DNA of 54,365 bases from a bacterium. Lineage in GTDB: Bacteria; Fidelibacterota; UBA2242. A program made the translations under genes and the position numbers. Shown piece by piece: positions 1 to 10,939 of this stretch. Where the stretch lies: positions 1 to 54,365 of the forward strand of contig JAHJGX010000058.1 in the NCBI GenBank assembly GCA_018824205.1. The letters are read 5' to 3'. How positions within the stretch are numbered: the stretch's first letter is position 1; every line of letters starts with the position of its first letter. Below the pieces are notes generated by a model. The model made no database searches. It saw only the letters and a program-made list of their open reading frames with translations, and was not told the origin of the DNA.

Positions 1-5
1 AGCCT

Positions 6-832
6 GTTGTGGTTTGTTGACAAGATTGGGTTTCTTAAATTATTCTCTGCCGTCATATCCCTTCCCTGGGCGTTGTGGTTTGTTGACAAGATTGGGTTTC
101 TTAAATTATTCTCTGCCGTCATATCCCTTCCCTGGGCGTTGTGGTTTGTTGACAAGATTGGGTTTCTTAAATTATCCAGCCCCGTACCTGTCCCCGCCAT
201 ACGTTGTGGTTTGTTGACAAGATTGGGTTTCTTAAATTAATCGATGTGTGGAGTATGTTGGGCTGCACGTTGTGGTTTGTTGACAAGATTGGGTTTCTTA
301 AATTGGAGAACCTGGAAACGAAGATGATCACGGAGTTGTGGTTTGTTGACAAGATTGGGTTTCTTAAATTTGCCACAGTACCAAGTCGTGAGTCAGGTGT
401 GTTGTGGTTTGTTGACAAGATTGGGTTTCTTAAATTTTGTTCAGTTGGTCTACACGACGACTGCAAGTTGTGGTTTGTTGACAAGATTGGGTTTCTTAAA
501 TTAAAATAATCCTGTTTTAGTGATGCTGTGTTGTTGTGGTTTGTTGACAAGATTGGGTTTCTTAAATTTTGTTTCATGCCGGATACCGCAGAAGCATTGT
601 TGTGGTTTGTTGACAAGATTGGGTTTCTTAAATTATACTCTTTGTCCTAATTGTTCATCAGGTAGTTGTGGTTTGTTGACAAGATTGGGTTTCTTAAATT
701 CTCGACATTCTCCCGGAAGATATTGATTGGGTTGTGGTTTGTTGACAAGATTGGGTTTCTTAAATTCTATACACCGAATTGGTGAATGGAAATATGGTTG
801 TGGTTTGTTGACAAGATTGGGTTTCTTAAATT
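6..832 (+). CRISPR. Type II-C CRISPR array, 13 repeats and 12 spacers
   Basis: Thirteen copies of a 36-bp repeat start at 6, 72, 138, 203, 269, 335, 401, 467, 533, 599, 665, 731 and 797; those compared in full are identical. The repeat begins GTTGTGGTTTGTTGACAAGA and ends GGGTTTCTTAAATT. Spacers are 30 bp, except the third (174-202), which is 29 bp. The first two spacers (42-71 and 108-137) are identical. The window begins at most five bases into a possible preceding spacer, so the array may continue to the left. Plus-strand transcription is inferred because the plus-strand repeat RNA pairs with the tracrRNA at 5217-5308 and because a terminator that works only rightward follows at 878-910. 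The leader would then lie left of the window. The last repeat is not degenerate. Short translated frames across the array are artefacts of the 66-bp period, which is a multiple of three. Confidence 0.98.
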
Positions 833-877
833 ACTTGTTCTGAAACTTCCAGCAGTTCAGGTAGTTAGGACAAATTA

Positions 878-910
878 GCAGGGCGGAAAATGCCCTGCTT
901 TTGTTTTTTC
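878..910 (+). terminator. Rho-independent terminator of the CRISPR array
   Basis: A perfect 7-bp stem GCAGGGC/GCCCTGC (878-884 and 892-898) with a 7-nt loop is followed by TTTTGTTTTTTC. The T-run is only on the rightward side, so it ends the pre-crRNA transcript before it runs into the 3' end of cas2. Bases 833-877 between the last repeat and the stem hold nothing recognisable. Confidence 0.85.
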
Positions 911-951
911 TTTTGGCAATTGGTGCATTTTTTGTAGATAAGTTCAGCATA

Positions 952-1281
952 TTAGAACATTTCCAATTGTTGGGGCTCTAACGGCGGAGGAATTGATCTC
1001 CTTCCAGCAAACGTCTCGATCAATTCAAACTGCTTATCGGTAATTCTCAATATGTTGACCTGTCCTCTGGGCGGCAGGAATGACTTCACTCTTTTGGCAT
1101 GAATTTCTGCATTTTCACGGCTGGCGCAGTGTCGTAAATATACCGAATATTGCATCATTGAAAAACCATCCTTCATGAGGTTTTTTCTGAAGCGGGTATA
1201 ATCCTTGATCTCCTTTTTACCGGTAGTAGGAAGATCAAAAAAAACCATTAGCCACATAATACGGTAGGGGTTTAGCCGCAT
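952..1281 (-). CDS. cas2: CRISPR-associated endoribonuclease Cas2
   Basis: A protein of 109 aa with the ferredoxin-like start of Cas2: a hydrophobic first strand MWLMVFFDLPT ending in the conserved Asp, then a basic helix (FRKNLMKDGF) and the second-strand motif MMQYSVYLR. The tail QQLEMF resembles those of type II Cas2 proteins. Cas2 forms the Cas1-Cas2 complex that inserts new spacers. It overlaps the cas1 stop by 10 bp, so the two are probably translationally coupled. It is the last gene of cas9-cas1-cas2 and its 3' end faces the array. No csn2 or cas4 follows, which defines the type II-C layout. Confidence 0.96.
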   Translation of the reverse strand: MRLNPYRIMWLMVFFDLPTTGKKEIKDYTRFRKNLMKDGFSMMQYSVYLRHCASRENAEIHAKRVKSFLPPRGQVNILRITDKQFELIETFAGRRSIPPPLEPQQLEMF

Positions 1282-2165
1282 ATTTCGGGGTAAATTATTT
1301 TAGTGGAATTTCCGCTAAAACATCTTGACAGACTGGCGCTGGTTCTGGAAGCGGCTAACATCAGCGGTAATTTTTCATTTCCTAATTTTACCGCGGTAAC
1401 CGGTATTTCCAATAAAGGTTTTTTCATTTCCGGTGTTAATCGAGTCAGATCAAATTCTTCATCGACCATATCTCTGACAATTTCATCCACAAAAGGGCGA
1501 TAGGGTTCCATAATATCGTCAGCCAGCGGAAACGGATCATAGCGATTATGGTGATGAATACCCAGCATTGGAAGCATCCCGGATGCTACCAAAGATCTGG
1601 CAATTACAGCCCTGAGAATCGCATAACCGTAATTGAGCAGGTTATTAGGAGGTTTACCCTCTCTGTTTCTTCTGAATGGCAGTGGTTCAAACAGTATTTT
1701 CCAGTAGTATTTAGAAGCTACGGCCTCTCTATTACTTTTATCTCCCGACAAGACTTTAGGAATCAGGTTTTTCAGGTATTGATCGGGTAATTTTTTTGAT
1801 TTTAATAAAGCGGCTTGATTTTTAATCTTCGCTTTGACGGTTTGTTGCCATAGCTGTTTTTTTAACGGAAGACCGCTTCCGACTTGCTGACGGAATCTTT
1901 CACACTGTTCCGAATTTCCGGAAAGAGGTAAAAACATTCCAACCGGTAAATGAGAATCATCTGTTGTGACCAGACAAACATTAGTATCAAGAAACTGTTG
2001 CAAAACACCGTGAGAAATAGATATGCCGTAATGATCGATAATGACATACCCGATATCTTCAATGGGAATACATCTTTCTGCTTCACCATTCTGAATTATT
2101 CGAAGCTGGTTAAGTTTAATTCTCAGTTTTACCGGCTTTGAAAAATAGAGTGTCTTTTTAATCAT
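1272..2165 (-). CDS. cas1: CRISPR integrase Cas1
   Basis: A protein of 297 aa, the usual length for type II Cas1. The C-terminal helical domain carries the catalytic signature: NYGYAILRAVIARSL, then LPMLGIHHHNRYDPFPLADD with the conserved His and Asp metal ligands, and EPYRPFVDE. The N-terminal beta domain includes IPIEDIGYVIIDHYGISIS. It is the integrase that joins prespacers to the leader-end repeat together with Cas2. The start codon overlaps the end of cas9 by 8 bp, and the 3' end overlaps cas2. There is no sign of truncation, so spacer acquisition is probably functional. Confidence 0.97.
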   Translation of the reverse strand: MIKKTLYFSKPVKLRIKLNQLRIIQNGEAERCIPIEDIGYVIIDHYGISISHGVLQQFLDTNVCLVTTDDSHLPVGMFLPLSGNSEQCERFRQQVGSGLPLKKQLWQQTVKAKIKNQAALLKSKKLPDQYLKNLIPKVLSGDKSNREAVASKYYWKILFEPLPFRRNREGKPPNNLLNYGYAILRAVIARSLVASGMLPMLGIHHHNRYDPFPLADDIMEPYRPFVDEIVRDMVDEEFDLTRLTPEMKKPLLEIPVTAVKLGNEKLPLMLAASRTSASLSRCFSGNSTKIIYPEICG

Positions 2166-5154
2166 TGTATTTTCGGATATTGCCTAAAGAATCAACTCTT
2201 ACTTTAATTGTGTTCAATGCTCCTATTCGTTTTATGATTCTTCCCGGCTCATTCTCACTTTCACTTTTTATAACAGATACTATATGGTGTCTAAATGTTA
2301 AGATATTGTTGATGTCCATTTTTTGGACCCGGTAAAGATGCGAACTTATTACCGTGCTGTCAGGAGGATTGTTCCAGTCTATATCATTTTCATTAAAACC
2401 TATTAAGACCAGTTCGTTAATAGATAGAGACATTAGGAAGCTATAGCCTTCCGCGGGGGGAGTTTTATCAATTATCGGCTTGTGGTTTTTTAATCTTTGA
2501 GTGGCTTCAAACAGACTGACAACGCGCCCGGTTTGTTTGCCGGTTTTATCATTTCTGAATATTTCGATGTGATTATTTTTCCCGGGTTCTACGTACAATT
2601 CCCTGTCATCATAGAGTTTGATCATATTTTGGGTAGGAATTAAAACCCGCACCGATTTAATCTTAGTATTACCGGTCGGCATGGTCAATGGTTCAACAAA
2701 GGCTTCTTTGGGTATTTTGAATTTAGTTTCGGTATTAACTCCGTATTCTCTTAATCTTTTAAGGACTGTTTTCCGTATTACAGGATCAACAATATTTTCT
2801 ACATTTTTCGGGGTCAATGACGTTAGCGGTTTTCTAACGACAAAATGTTCTTTACCGTCTTTAGTCTTTATTTTTCCATAGAAAGTATCTTCGTGTAGTT
2901 TTCCGCGGACTCTTTTATTTACTTTGTGAGATACCAGAATATTATTAACAGAATCTAAAGCATCTGTGCGGAAGTCGGTCCAGGGTATCGGGAATTTATC
3001 GATCACTGCCGTTTTACCGGATTTATGATAGTTACTAAGATTTTTTAGAGATGTCGGGCTTATATTAGCGATTACCAATGCGTCTATGGCATGGTGACGG
3101 TGATCTTCACGATTTTTTATATTTTCGGCTCCCGATAATATTTTATCCAGTCCCCACAGGTGCCTGAGCTGGGCGGTTGCCAGACCTTTGGAGACCTGGA
3201 CTTTTTTACAGATCATCTTCAGATAATTAAAGACTTCTCTGGCGATATAAGCCGAGTCTGTAAACTGATGTTCGAAAAAATCTTCATTGATCTCTTTTGC
3301 GGCGTCTTCGATTGTAAATCTCGAATATTTTCTTTTTAAATTTTTATATACTCGCTGACACATTTCATCCCAGCGTTTCTGATTGCCTGAAAAGGCTTCG
3401 AAAGGAGTTTTATTTCCTTTTTCGAGATTAACTCCTTTATAACAAAGTGTTTTATTACCCATTGAGTTATCCAGACTTCTGCTGTAGGGGATAATATGCT
3501 CGATTTCAAATTCACCGTTGTATAATGCCGCAAGTGATATGTATTTCCCGGTATAGGGACAAATTTTATTACATTCTTCCCATAGGAGATATTTTTGAAT
3601 ATCCTCACGTGAAGGAATAAAGGGAAATTCCTCAGCTATTCTGTTTCTGATTTCTTCATTTTTTCTTTTTTTCTTTAAGTTATCAAGATGTATCGATTCA
3701 CGTCTTTTTTTTGAAAGTTTTAATTGACGAAGCAGTTCGACTCTGGTAATGTCTGGTTTTCCATGCTTTTGAATAATGTCATTTACCACTTTTCTTAACT
3801 CATAGATCGTCTGTTGTACTATAGGATTACGAATATTTTCCGGCTCCGGTAAAAAATCTCTTAAAGTGTCGCTTAAATTAATTTTGCTATGATGGAAGCC
3901 GGCTTTTAAGGCTGCCTGATCATAGGTTAAACCTTCTTCAAGGTATGGAATCATTTTATTGATCGCTTTATGACTTAATCTGGCGTATCCCTTTTCAAGA
4001 GAGATTTTTGAGAGATTTTCGATCGCTTTTTCATCCAGATTCCATTTTTCACGGGCATATTTTTCTAACCATTCATCATCATCGGAAAAATGAAGTGTAT
4101 GCCAGAATTCATATTTTTTCTCAGGACTTAATTGAGACCAGCCTGATTTAGTGAAGACTCTTGATAAATCGCTGGATGTTCGGTCGCCAAATAATTTATT
4201 TTGATGCTCCAGATTGAAATAGCAGTCTGTCGCTAAATTCAATTTCTTTTTTATCTGATCGAAAGTCCGGTCTTTGTATATCTCAAGATATTTTATTAAA
4301 ACGAATCTTTCATCTTCCGTTAAGGGATCATTGGTTCTGTTTTCAGTTGTTACTTTTAGTCGTGAAACTTGCTCCAATATTCTAAAATACTGAAATACCG
4401 GTGAACTTTTTGGAATACAACGTTTTTTAGGTTCAAGGGTACAATATCCGACTGTATGTTTTTGAGATTTCAATTTTCTTTGAAAAAAGATAGTATCGTA
4501 AATGTCATTTTTTATTTCGTCGGTGAACAATCCCGGATAAAATTCCTTTTGCTTATTCCATAGTAATTCAAATTCTTCCTGGTACATCCTTCTCAGAGTA
4601 TAGCGATTTCTGATGCGTTGCTCGTGTGGATTTAATGAGGCGAGATATTCGCCTAATGTTCTAAATTTTCCACTCTTAATGGCATTTTCAGTATCAGTAA
4701 TTCCAGCCGTGTTATCTTTGCCGCTGTAAATTTTACTGTCATCCTTTGTATTTGTTTTTCGATTGGATTTAAAGCCTCTTCGTTCATTTAAATGGTATAA
4801 CACGCGTCCAAATTCTAATAGATTTATTTTTTCGTCTATTCCTTTCGCTCTGAGTTTATATGGATCATCTTTAAAATATTCTTCAATTGAATCGTCACTT
4901 TCAGGGTACATCCCATATTGTATTAGTTTTTCTATAAGTTCGTCCCTCCTTCTTTTAAATCTAAAATTCTGACGTCTTATCCCCCGGGCAAGTCTTCTGT
5001 CGGCATTTTTTGATATTTCACTTCCGGTAGCTGAACGATTGACGCCTTCCTGAAAAATTCTAACGCCTGTATGAACTATTTCTTCTTTTTTATCATCAAT
5101 GATAGTCCAGCCAATGGAGTTTGTACCCAAGTCAAGACCTAATATTTTACTCAT
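2158..5154 (-). CDS. cas9: Compact type II-C Cas9 endonuclease
   Basis: RNA-guided DNA endonuclease of 998 aa from the ATG at 5154, which has a GGGAGG ribosome-binding site 7 nt upstream. A GTG five codons earlier lies within that site and is less likely. RuvC-I is ILGLDLGTNSIGW with catalytic Asp8. An arginine-rich bridge helix (RRLARGIRRQNFRFKRRRDE) follows. RuvC-II is near RVELLRQLKLSKKRR. The HNH core is EIEHIIPYSRSLDNSMGNK, with the catalytic His and the later Asn present but Glu where Asp usually precedes the His. RuvC-III is DHRHHAIDALVIA. The C-terminal quarter is the expected PAM-interacting region. All nuclease residues except the conservative Asp-to-Glu change look intact. It heads the cas9-cas1-cas2 operon and is divergent from the tracrRNA. 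Confidence 0.98.
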   Translation of the reverse strand: MSKILGLDLGTNSIGWTIIDDKKEEIVHTGVRIFQEGVNRSATGSEISKNADRRLARGIRRQNFRFKRRRDELIEKLIQYGMYPESDDSIEEYFKDDPYKLRAKGIDEKINLLEFGRVLYHLNERRGFKSNRKTNTKDDSKIYSGKDNTAGITDTENAIKSGKFRTLGEYLASLNPHEQRIRNRYTLRRMYQEEFELLWNKQKEFYPGLFTDEIKNDIYDTIFFQRKLKSQKHTVGYCTLEPKKRCIPKSSPVFQYFRILEQVSRLKVTTENRTNDPLTEDERFVLIKYLEIYKDRTFDQIKKKLNLATDCYFNLEHQNKLFGDRTSSDLSRVFTKSGWSQLSPEKKYEFWHTLHFSDDDEWLEKYAREKWNLDEKAIENLSKISLEKGYARLSHKAINKMIPYLEEGLTYDQAALKAGFHHSKINLSDTLRDFLPEPENIRNPIVQQTIYELRKVVNDIIQKHGKPDITRVELLRQLKLSKKRRESIHLDNLKKKRKNEEIRNRIAEEFPFIPSREDIQKYLLWEECNKICPYTGKYISLAALYNGEFEIEHIIPYSRSLDNSMGNKTLCYKGVNLEKGNKTPFEAFSGNQKRWDEMCQRVYKNLKRKYSRFTIEDAAKEINEDFFEHQFTDSAYIAREVFNYLKMICKKVQVSKGLATAQLRHLWGLDKILSGAENIKNREDHRHHAIDALVIANISPTSLKNLSNYHKSGKTAVIDKFPIPWTDFRTDALDSVNNILVSHKVNKRVRGKLHEDTFYGKIKTKDGKEHFVVRKPLTSLTPKNVENIVDPVIRKTVLKRLREYGVNTETKFKIPKEAFVEPLTMPTGNTKIKSVRVLIPTQNMIKLYDDRELYVEPGKNNHIEIFRNDKTGKQTGRVVSLFEATQRLKNHKPIIDKTPPAEGYSFLMSLSINELVLIGFNENDIDWNNPPDSTVISSHLYRVQKMDINNILTFRHHIVSVIKSESENEPGRIIKRIGALNTIKVRVDSLGNIRKYND

Positions 5155-5181
5155 GGTGATCCCTCCCACTTGAATTTATTG

Positions 5182-5210
5182 TTTGCATAAATTAAAGATA
5201 TTGATATATT
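5182..5210 (+). promoter_or_regulatory. Probable sigma-70 promoter of the tracrRNA
   Basis: A -35-like TTTGCA (5182-5187) and a -10-like TATATT (5205-5210) are separated by 17 bp. The predicted start near 5217 falls just before the anti-repeat. The same AT-rich interval must also hold the leftward cas9 promoter; TTGTCT on the minus strand (5217-5212) with a TAATTT 17 bp on is a weak candidate. Confidence 0.55.
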
Positions 5211-5216
5211 AAGACA

Positions 5217-5308
5217 AGACTTTAACCCAGTCTTGTCTGCGCACTTATCACAATAAGGATTTGTCCGCAGGTAAAACCTTCCCCCGGCTTCTGTCGGGGG
5301 ATTTTTTT
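5217..5308 (+). ncRNA. tracrRNA of the type II-C system
   Basis: The segment CCCAGTCTTGTC (5226-5237) can pair over 12 positions, one of them a G-U wobble, with repeat bases GACAAGATTGGG. Further on, TCACAAT pairs with the repeat start GTTGTGG (two wobbles), leaving an internal bulge as in other anti-repeats. Then come a GGA-TTTG-TCC mini-hairpin, an unpaired stretch with GTAAAACC, and a terminator stem CCCCCG-GCTTCTGT-CGGGGG (approx. 5281-5300) followed by a T-run. The 5' end is set by the promoter at 5182-5210. This order (anti-repeat, short hairpin after AATAAGGA, terminator hairpin) is the one known for type II-C tracrRNAs. It lies directly upstream of cas9 and is divergent from it. Confidence 0.88.
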
Positions 5309-5363
5309 AGGGGAAAAGTGATTTGCTATAGGCAGTGTTGAATTTAAATCAAGAATCTTGGTA

Positions 5364-5392
5364 TTTTCACAGCAAAATATTTCTTTTATAAT
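5364..5392 (+). promoter_or_regulatory. Candidate promoter of the kdsB-argF operon
   Basis: A perfect -10 TATAAT (5387-5392) is preceded 17 bp upstream by TTTTCA (5364-5369), which matches four of six -35 positions. AAGAATC (5351-5357) and GATTCTT (5396-5402) form a 7-bp inverted repeat around the element, which could bind a regulator. The rest of 5310-5563 is AT-rich and holds nothing else I can name. Confidence 0.45.
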
Positions 5393-5563
5393 AATGATTC
5401 TTTTCTACTTAATTTGATTTATAAATTTCATCTTTGTCAAGCTTCTTTAAAGTATTTTCAAGATATGACAATAATTGTGCCATTTGCCTGCTTTGCTTGC
5501 TTTAGGATAGCAAAAATTGTAAATTGCCCGGCGTAGTGATAGGAGTGATAAGCGGTTATTTTT

Positions 5564-5697
5564 ATGAATGAAGGTGATGTTAGAAGGGTTGCTGATTTTG
5601 TCCGGCTCAACCCTGAGGACGATGAAATTGCAGAATACGGTGAAAAGATGGATGAAATAATCCTGAATTTACCCGCAGTAATCAACAGGTCGGGGAA

Positions 5698-5701
<4 letters not shown>
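5564..5701 (+). CDS. Short GatC-like ORF upstream of kdsB
   Basis: A 45-aa ORF that ends in an ATGA overlap with kdsB. The segment DVRRVADFVRLNPEDDEIAEYGEKMDEII, in pieces, follows the N-terminal pattern of GatC, the small subunit of the Asp/Glu-tRNA amidotransferase (a V..+A.L.RL helix, an acidic turn, then a helix ending in I+..). GatC is normally about 95 aa, so the C-terminal half is missing. There is an in-frame stop at 5549, so the ORF cannot start earlier. An AGGAG lies 18 nt upstream, rather far for a ribosome-binding site. It could be a truncated gatC, an unrelated small protein, or a translated leader coupling to kdsB. The family call is tentative. Confidence 0.45.
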
Positions 5702-8868
<3,167 letters not shown>

Positions 8869-8876
<8 letters not shown>

Positions 8877-9420
8877 AAATGCGTTGATAGAGCGCCTTTC
8901 GAAAATAAAATTGGTTATCTCCGATGTTGACGGTGTTTTTACCGACGGTTCACTTTTTATTGGTCAAAAAGGGGAAGAATTTAAACGCTTTAATGTTCTG
9001 GATGGCGCCGGAGTTGCGTTGCTGAAAGCGGCTGAAATACCCATGGCTATTGTTTCCGGCCGGAAATCCGGGGCCACCCTGCACAGGATGAAGGAACTGG
9101 GACTGGATGAACATCTCTATCAGGGGAATCTGGCCAAGATTGAACCTTATCAGAAAATCAAGGCAGATTTTCACCTGAATGATGCTGAGATTTTGTATAT
9201 TGGGGATGATCTGGTGGATATTCCGCTGATTCGCCGGTCGGGCGTTGGGGTCGTTGTTGCAAATGCTCCTCAAATTGTCAAGAATGCAGCAGATTATACC
9301 ACTAAGGTCCCCGGTGGACACGGAGCCGTCCGGGAAGTAATTGAACTGCTTCTGAATGCCCAGGACAAATTTACGATGGCCCTTGAAAAACTAAGCAAGC
9401 ATACCTATAAGGACAGTTAA
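8869..9420 (+). CDS. kdsC: KDO-8-phosphate phosphatase, HAD family
   Basis: A small C0-type HAD phosphatase of 183 aa that removes phosphate from KDO-8-P. The nucleophile and acid Asp pair is in ISDVDGVFTDGSL (Asp19 and Asp21). The motif II Ser is in AIVSGRKSGA, and the motif IV Asp residues are in YIGDDLVDIPL. There is no cap domain, as expected for tetrameric KdsC. It follows kdsA with an 8-bp overlap and is separated from kdsD by one base, so the three enzymes are made together. Confidence 0.96.
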
Positions 9421-9421
9421 T

Positions 9422-10399
9422 ATGCCGCGATCCTATCTCGATATCGCAAAAGAGCTGATTCGAGCCGAATCCGTTGCGATTGCCAGTCTGGAAAACCGAA
9501 TTGATGAGAATTTTGAAAATGCAGTCGAACTTCTGTATCGGACCAGTGGCAAAGTAGTCGTTACCGGTGTTGGGAAATCCGGATTGATCGGTCAGAAAAT
9601 TGCAGCAACATTGTCATCCACCGGCACTCCCAGTTTTTTTCTGCATTCCTATGAAGCCGGGCATGGTGATCTGGGAAGCGTCAGCAAACACGATGCACTT
9701 ATCCTGATTTCCAATAGCGGTGAAACCAACGAAATCATTTATATGTTACCCTATCTGAAAAAAATCAAAGTGCCGGTCATCGGTTTTATCGGAAACAGTA
9801 AATCGTCTTTGGCTAAGAAGTGTAATATTGTTATTGATACCGGTGTGTCCACGGAAGCCTGTCCACTCGGGATTGTTCCAACGGCAAGTACGATTGTAAC
9901 GCTGGCAATGGGCGATGCCTTAGCGATTGCTCTGATGAATAAACGCAAATTCAAAGAGATCGATTTTGCGGGACTGCACCCGGGTGGCTCATTGGGAAGA
10001 CGGCTGCTGACAACGGTTCAGGATCTGATGCACACCGGTGACGCAATCCCGCTGGCCTCAATCAATGACAACATGCAGCAGGTACTTTTTACCATGACCA
10101 AAAAAGGTTTGGGAGTTGTCGGTATCCTGGATTCCGAAGAGAATTTGGCAGGTGTAATAACCGATGGTGATTTGAGACGGGGGCTGGAACACACCGAAAC
10201 CTTTCTGAATGTATTGCCCACAGACATCATGACAAAAAATCCCAAGCATCTGATATCATCGACCCTGGCGATCGACGCCCTCTATCAGATGGAAAAATTT
10301 GCGGTTACGAACCTCTTTGTTTTTAATGAGGATAAAATCGGTAAACCCACCGGTATCATCCACATTCATGACATTTTACGTTACGGAATAATGGTTTGA
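9422..10399 (+). CDS. kdsD: Arabinose-5-phosphate isomerase
   Basis: A protein of 325 aa of the KpsF/GutQ family that converts ribulose 5-phosphate to arabinose 5-phosphate, the substrate of KdsA. The SIS domain holds VTGVGKSGLIGQKIAATLSS and LISNSGETNEI in the first 110 residues, with the conserved catalytic-site His in the LHPGGSLGRRL segment near 190. Two CBS domains fill residues 205-325. With kdsA, kdsB and kdsC this completes the CMP-KDO pathway within 4.7 kb. Confidence 0.97.
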   Translation: MPRSYLDIAKELIRAESVAIASLENRIDENFENAVELLYRTSGKVVVTGVGKSGLIGQKIAATLSSTGTPSFFLHSYEAGHGDLGSVSKHDALILISNSGETNEIIYMLPYLKKIKVPVIGFIGNSKSSLAKKCNIVIDTGVSTEACPLGIVPTASTIVTLAMGDALAIALMNKRKFKEIDFAGLHPGGSLGRRLLTTVQDLMHTGDAIPLASINDNMQQVLFTMTKKGLGVVGILDSEENLAGVITDGDLRRGLEHTETFLNVLPTDIMTKNPKHLISSTLAIDALYQMEKFAVTNLFVFNEDKIGKPTGIIHIHDILRYGIMV

Positions 10400-10926
10400 A
10401 GAAATTTTCCGTTTATCTGTTCATGGTGATATTGATCCTTGGCTGTAGCCCGGCTGAGGATGAAGTCATTGAGATAAAGGAAAAAAAGTATCCCGACCAG
10501 GAGAGCTGGAATACCGAAATTATACTGACAAAAAACGGTCAGAAACGGGCGGTTGTTCTGGCCGGCCATTTAACAAAAAACAATGATGAGTCGACGATGG
10601 TGCTGGATGAAAGTGTGGATGTTGACTTTTATGATGCCGAACAATCGCACCTCTCCCATTTGAAATCCCACCAGGCCCGGGTGAACGAAAATACGAACGA
10701 TCTGCTGGCCAGCGGCAATGTAGTTGTCGTTTCGGACAGCGGCGTGACTTTATATACCGAAGAGCTGCGCTGGGACCATCGGCGTGAACGAATCATATCG
10801 GATGTGTTTATCACTTTCATCAGTGATCAGGATACATTGACGGGAATCGGGTTTGAATCGGACTCTGATCTGGAAAACTGGGTAATTGATAAACCCGCCG
10901 GTGTGACCGGTCGGACAATGGAATAA
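10396..10926 (+). CDS. lptC: LPS export lipoprotein LptC-like
   Basis: A protein of 176 aa starting at a TTG that overlaps the kdsD stop (TTGA). A signal peptide ends in a lipobox LILGC with Cys17, so it is probably a lipoprotein rather than the single-span anchored form of Enterobacteria. The remainder is a run of short beta strands with the OstA/LptC pattern (YDAEQSHLSHLKSHQARV, LLASGNVVVVSDSG, LYTEELRWD). LptC bridges the LptBFG transporter to the periplasmic Lpt bridge. Position before lptB supports the call. No lptA is present next to it. Confidence 0.85.
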   Translation: MKKFSVYLFMVILILGCSPAEDEVIEIKEKKYPDQESWNTEIILTKNGQKRAVVLAGHLTKNNDESTMVLDESVDVDFYDAEQSHLSHLKSHQARVNENTNDLLASGNVVVVSDSGVTLYTEELRWDHRRERIISDVFITFISDQDTLTGIGFESDSDLENWVIDKPAGVTGRTME

Positions 10927-10939
10927 CAGGAAGGCAATC

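Noticed and set aside
7-726. Several open frames of 67-149 codons on both strands across the array, with repeated peptides
   Set aside because: They arise from the 66-bp repeat-spacer period, which keeps frames open. They have no ribosome-binding sites and the peptide repeats mirror the CRISPR repeat.
701-730. The spacer at 701-730 shares 14 of its first 15 bases with the motor-operon promoter at 30437-30451 (self-targeting?)
   Set aside because: The match is at the PAM-distal end, stops before the seed, and a similarity of this length is expected about once by chance for 12 spacers in 54 kb on two strands.
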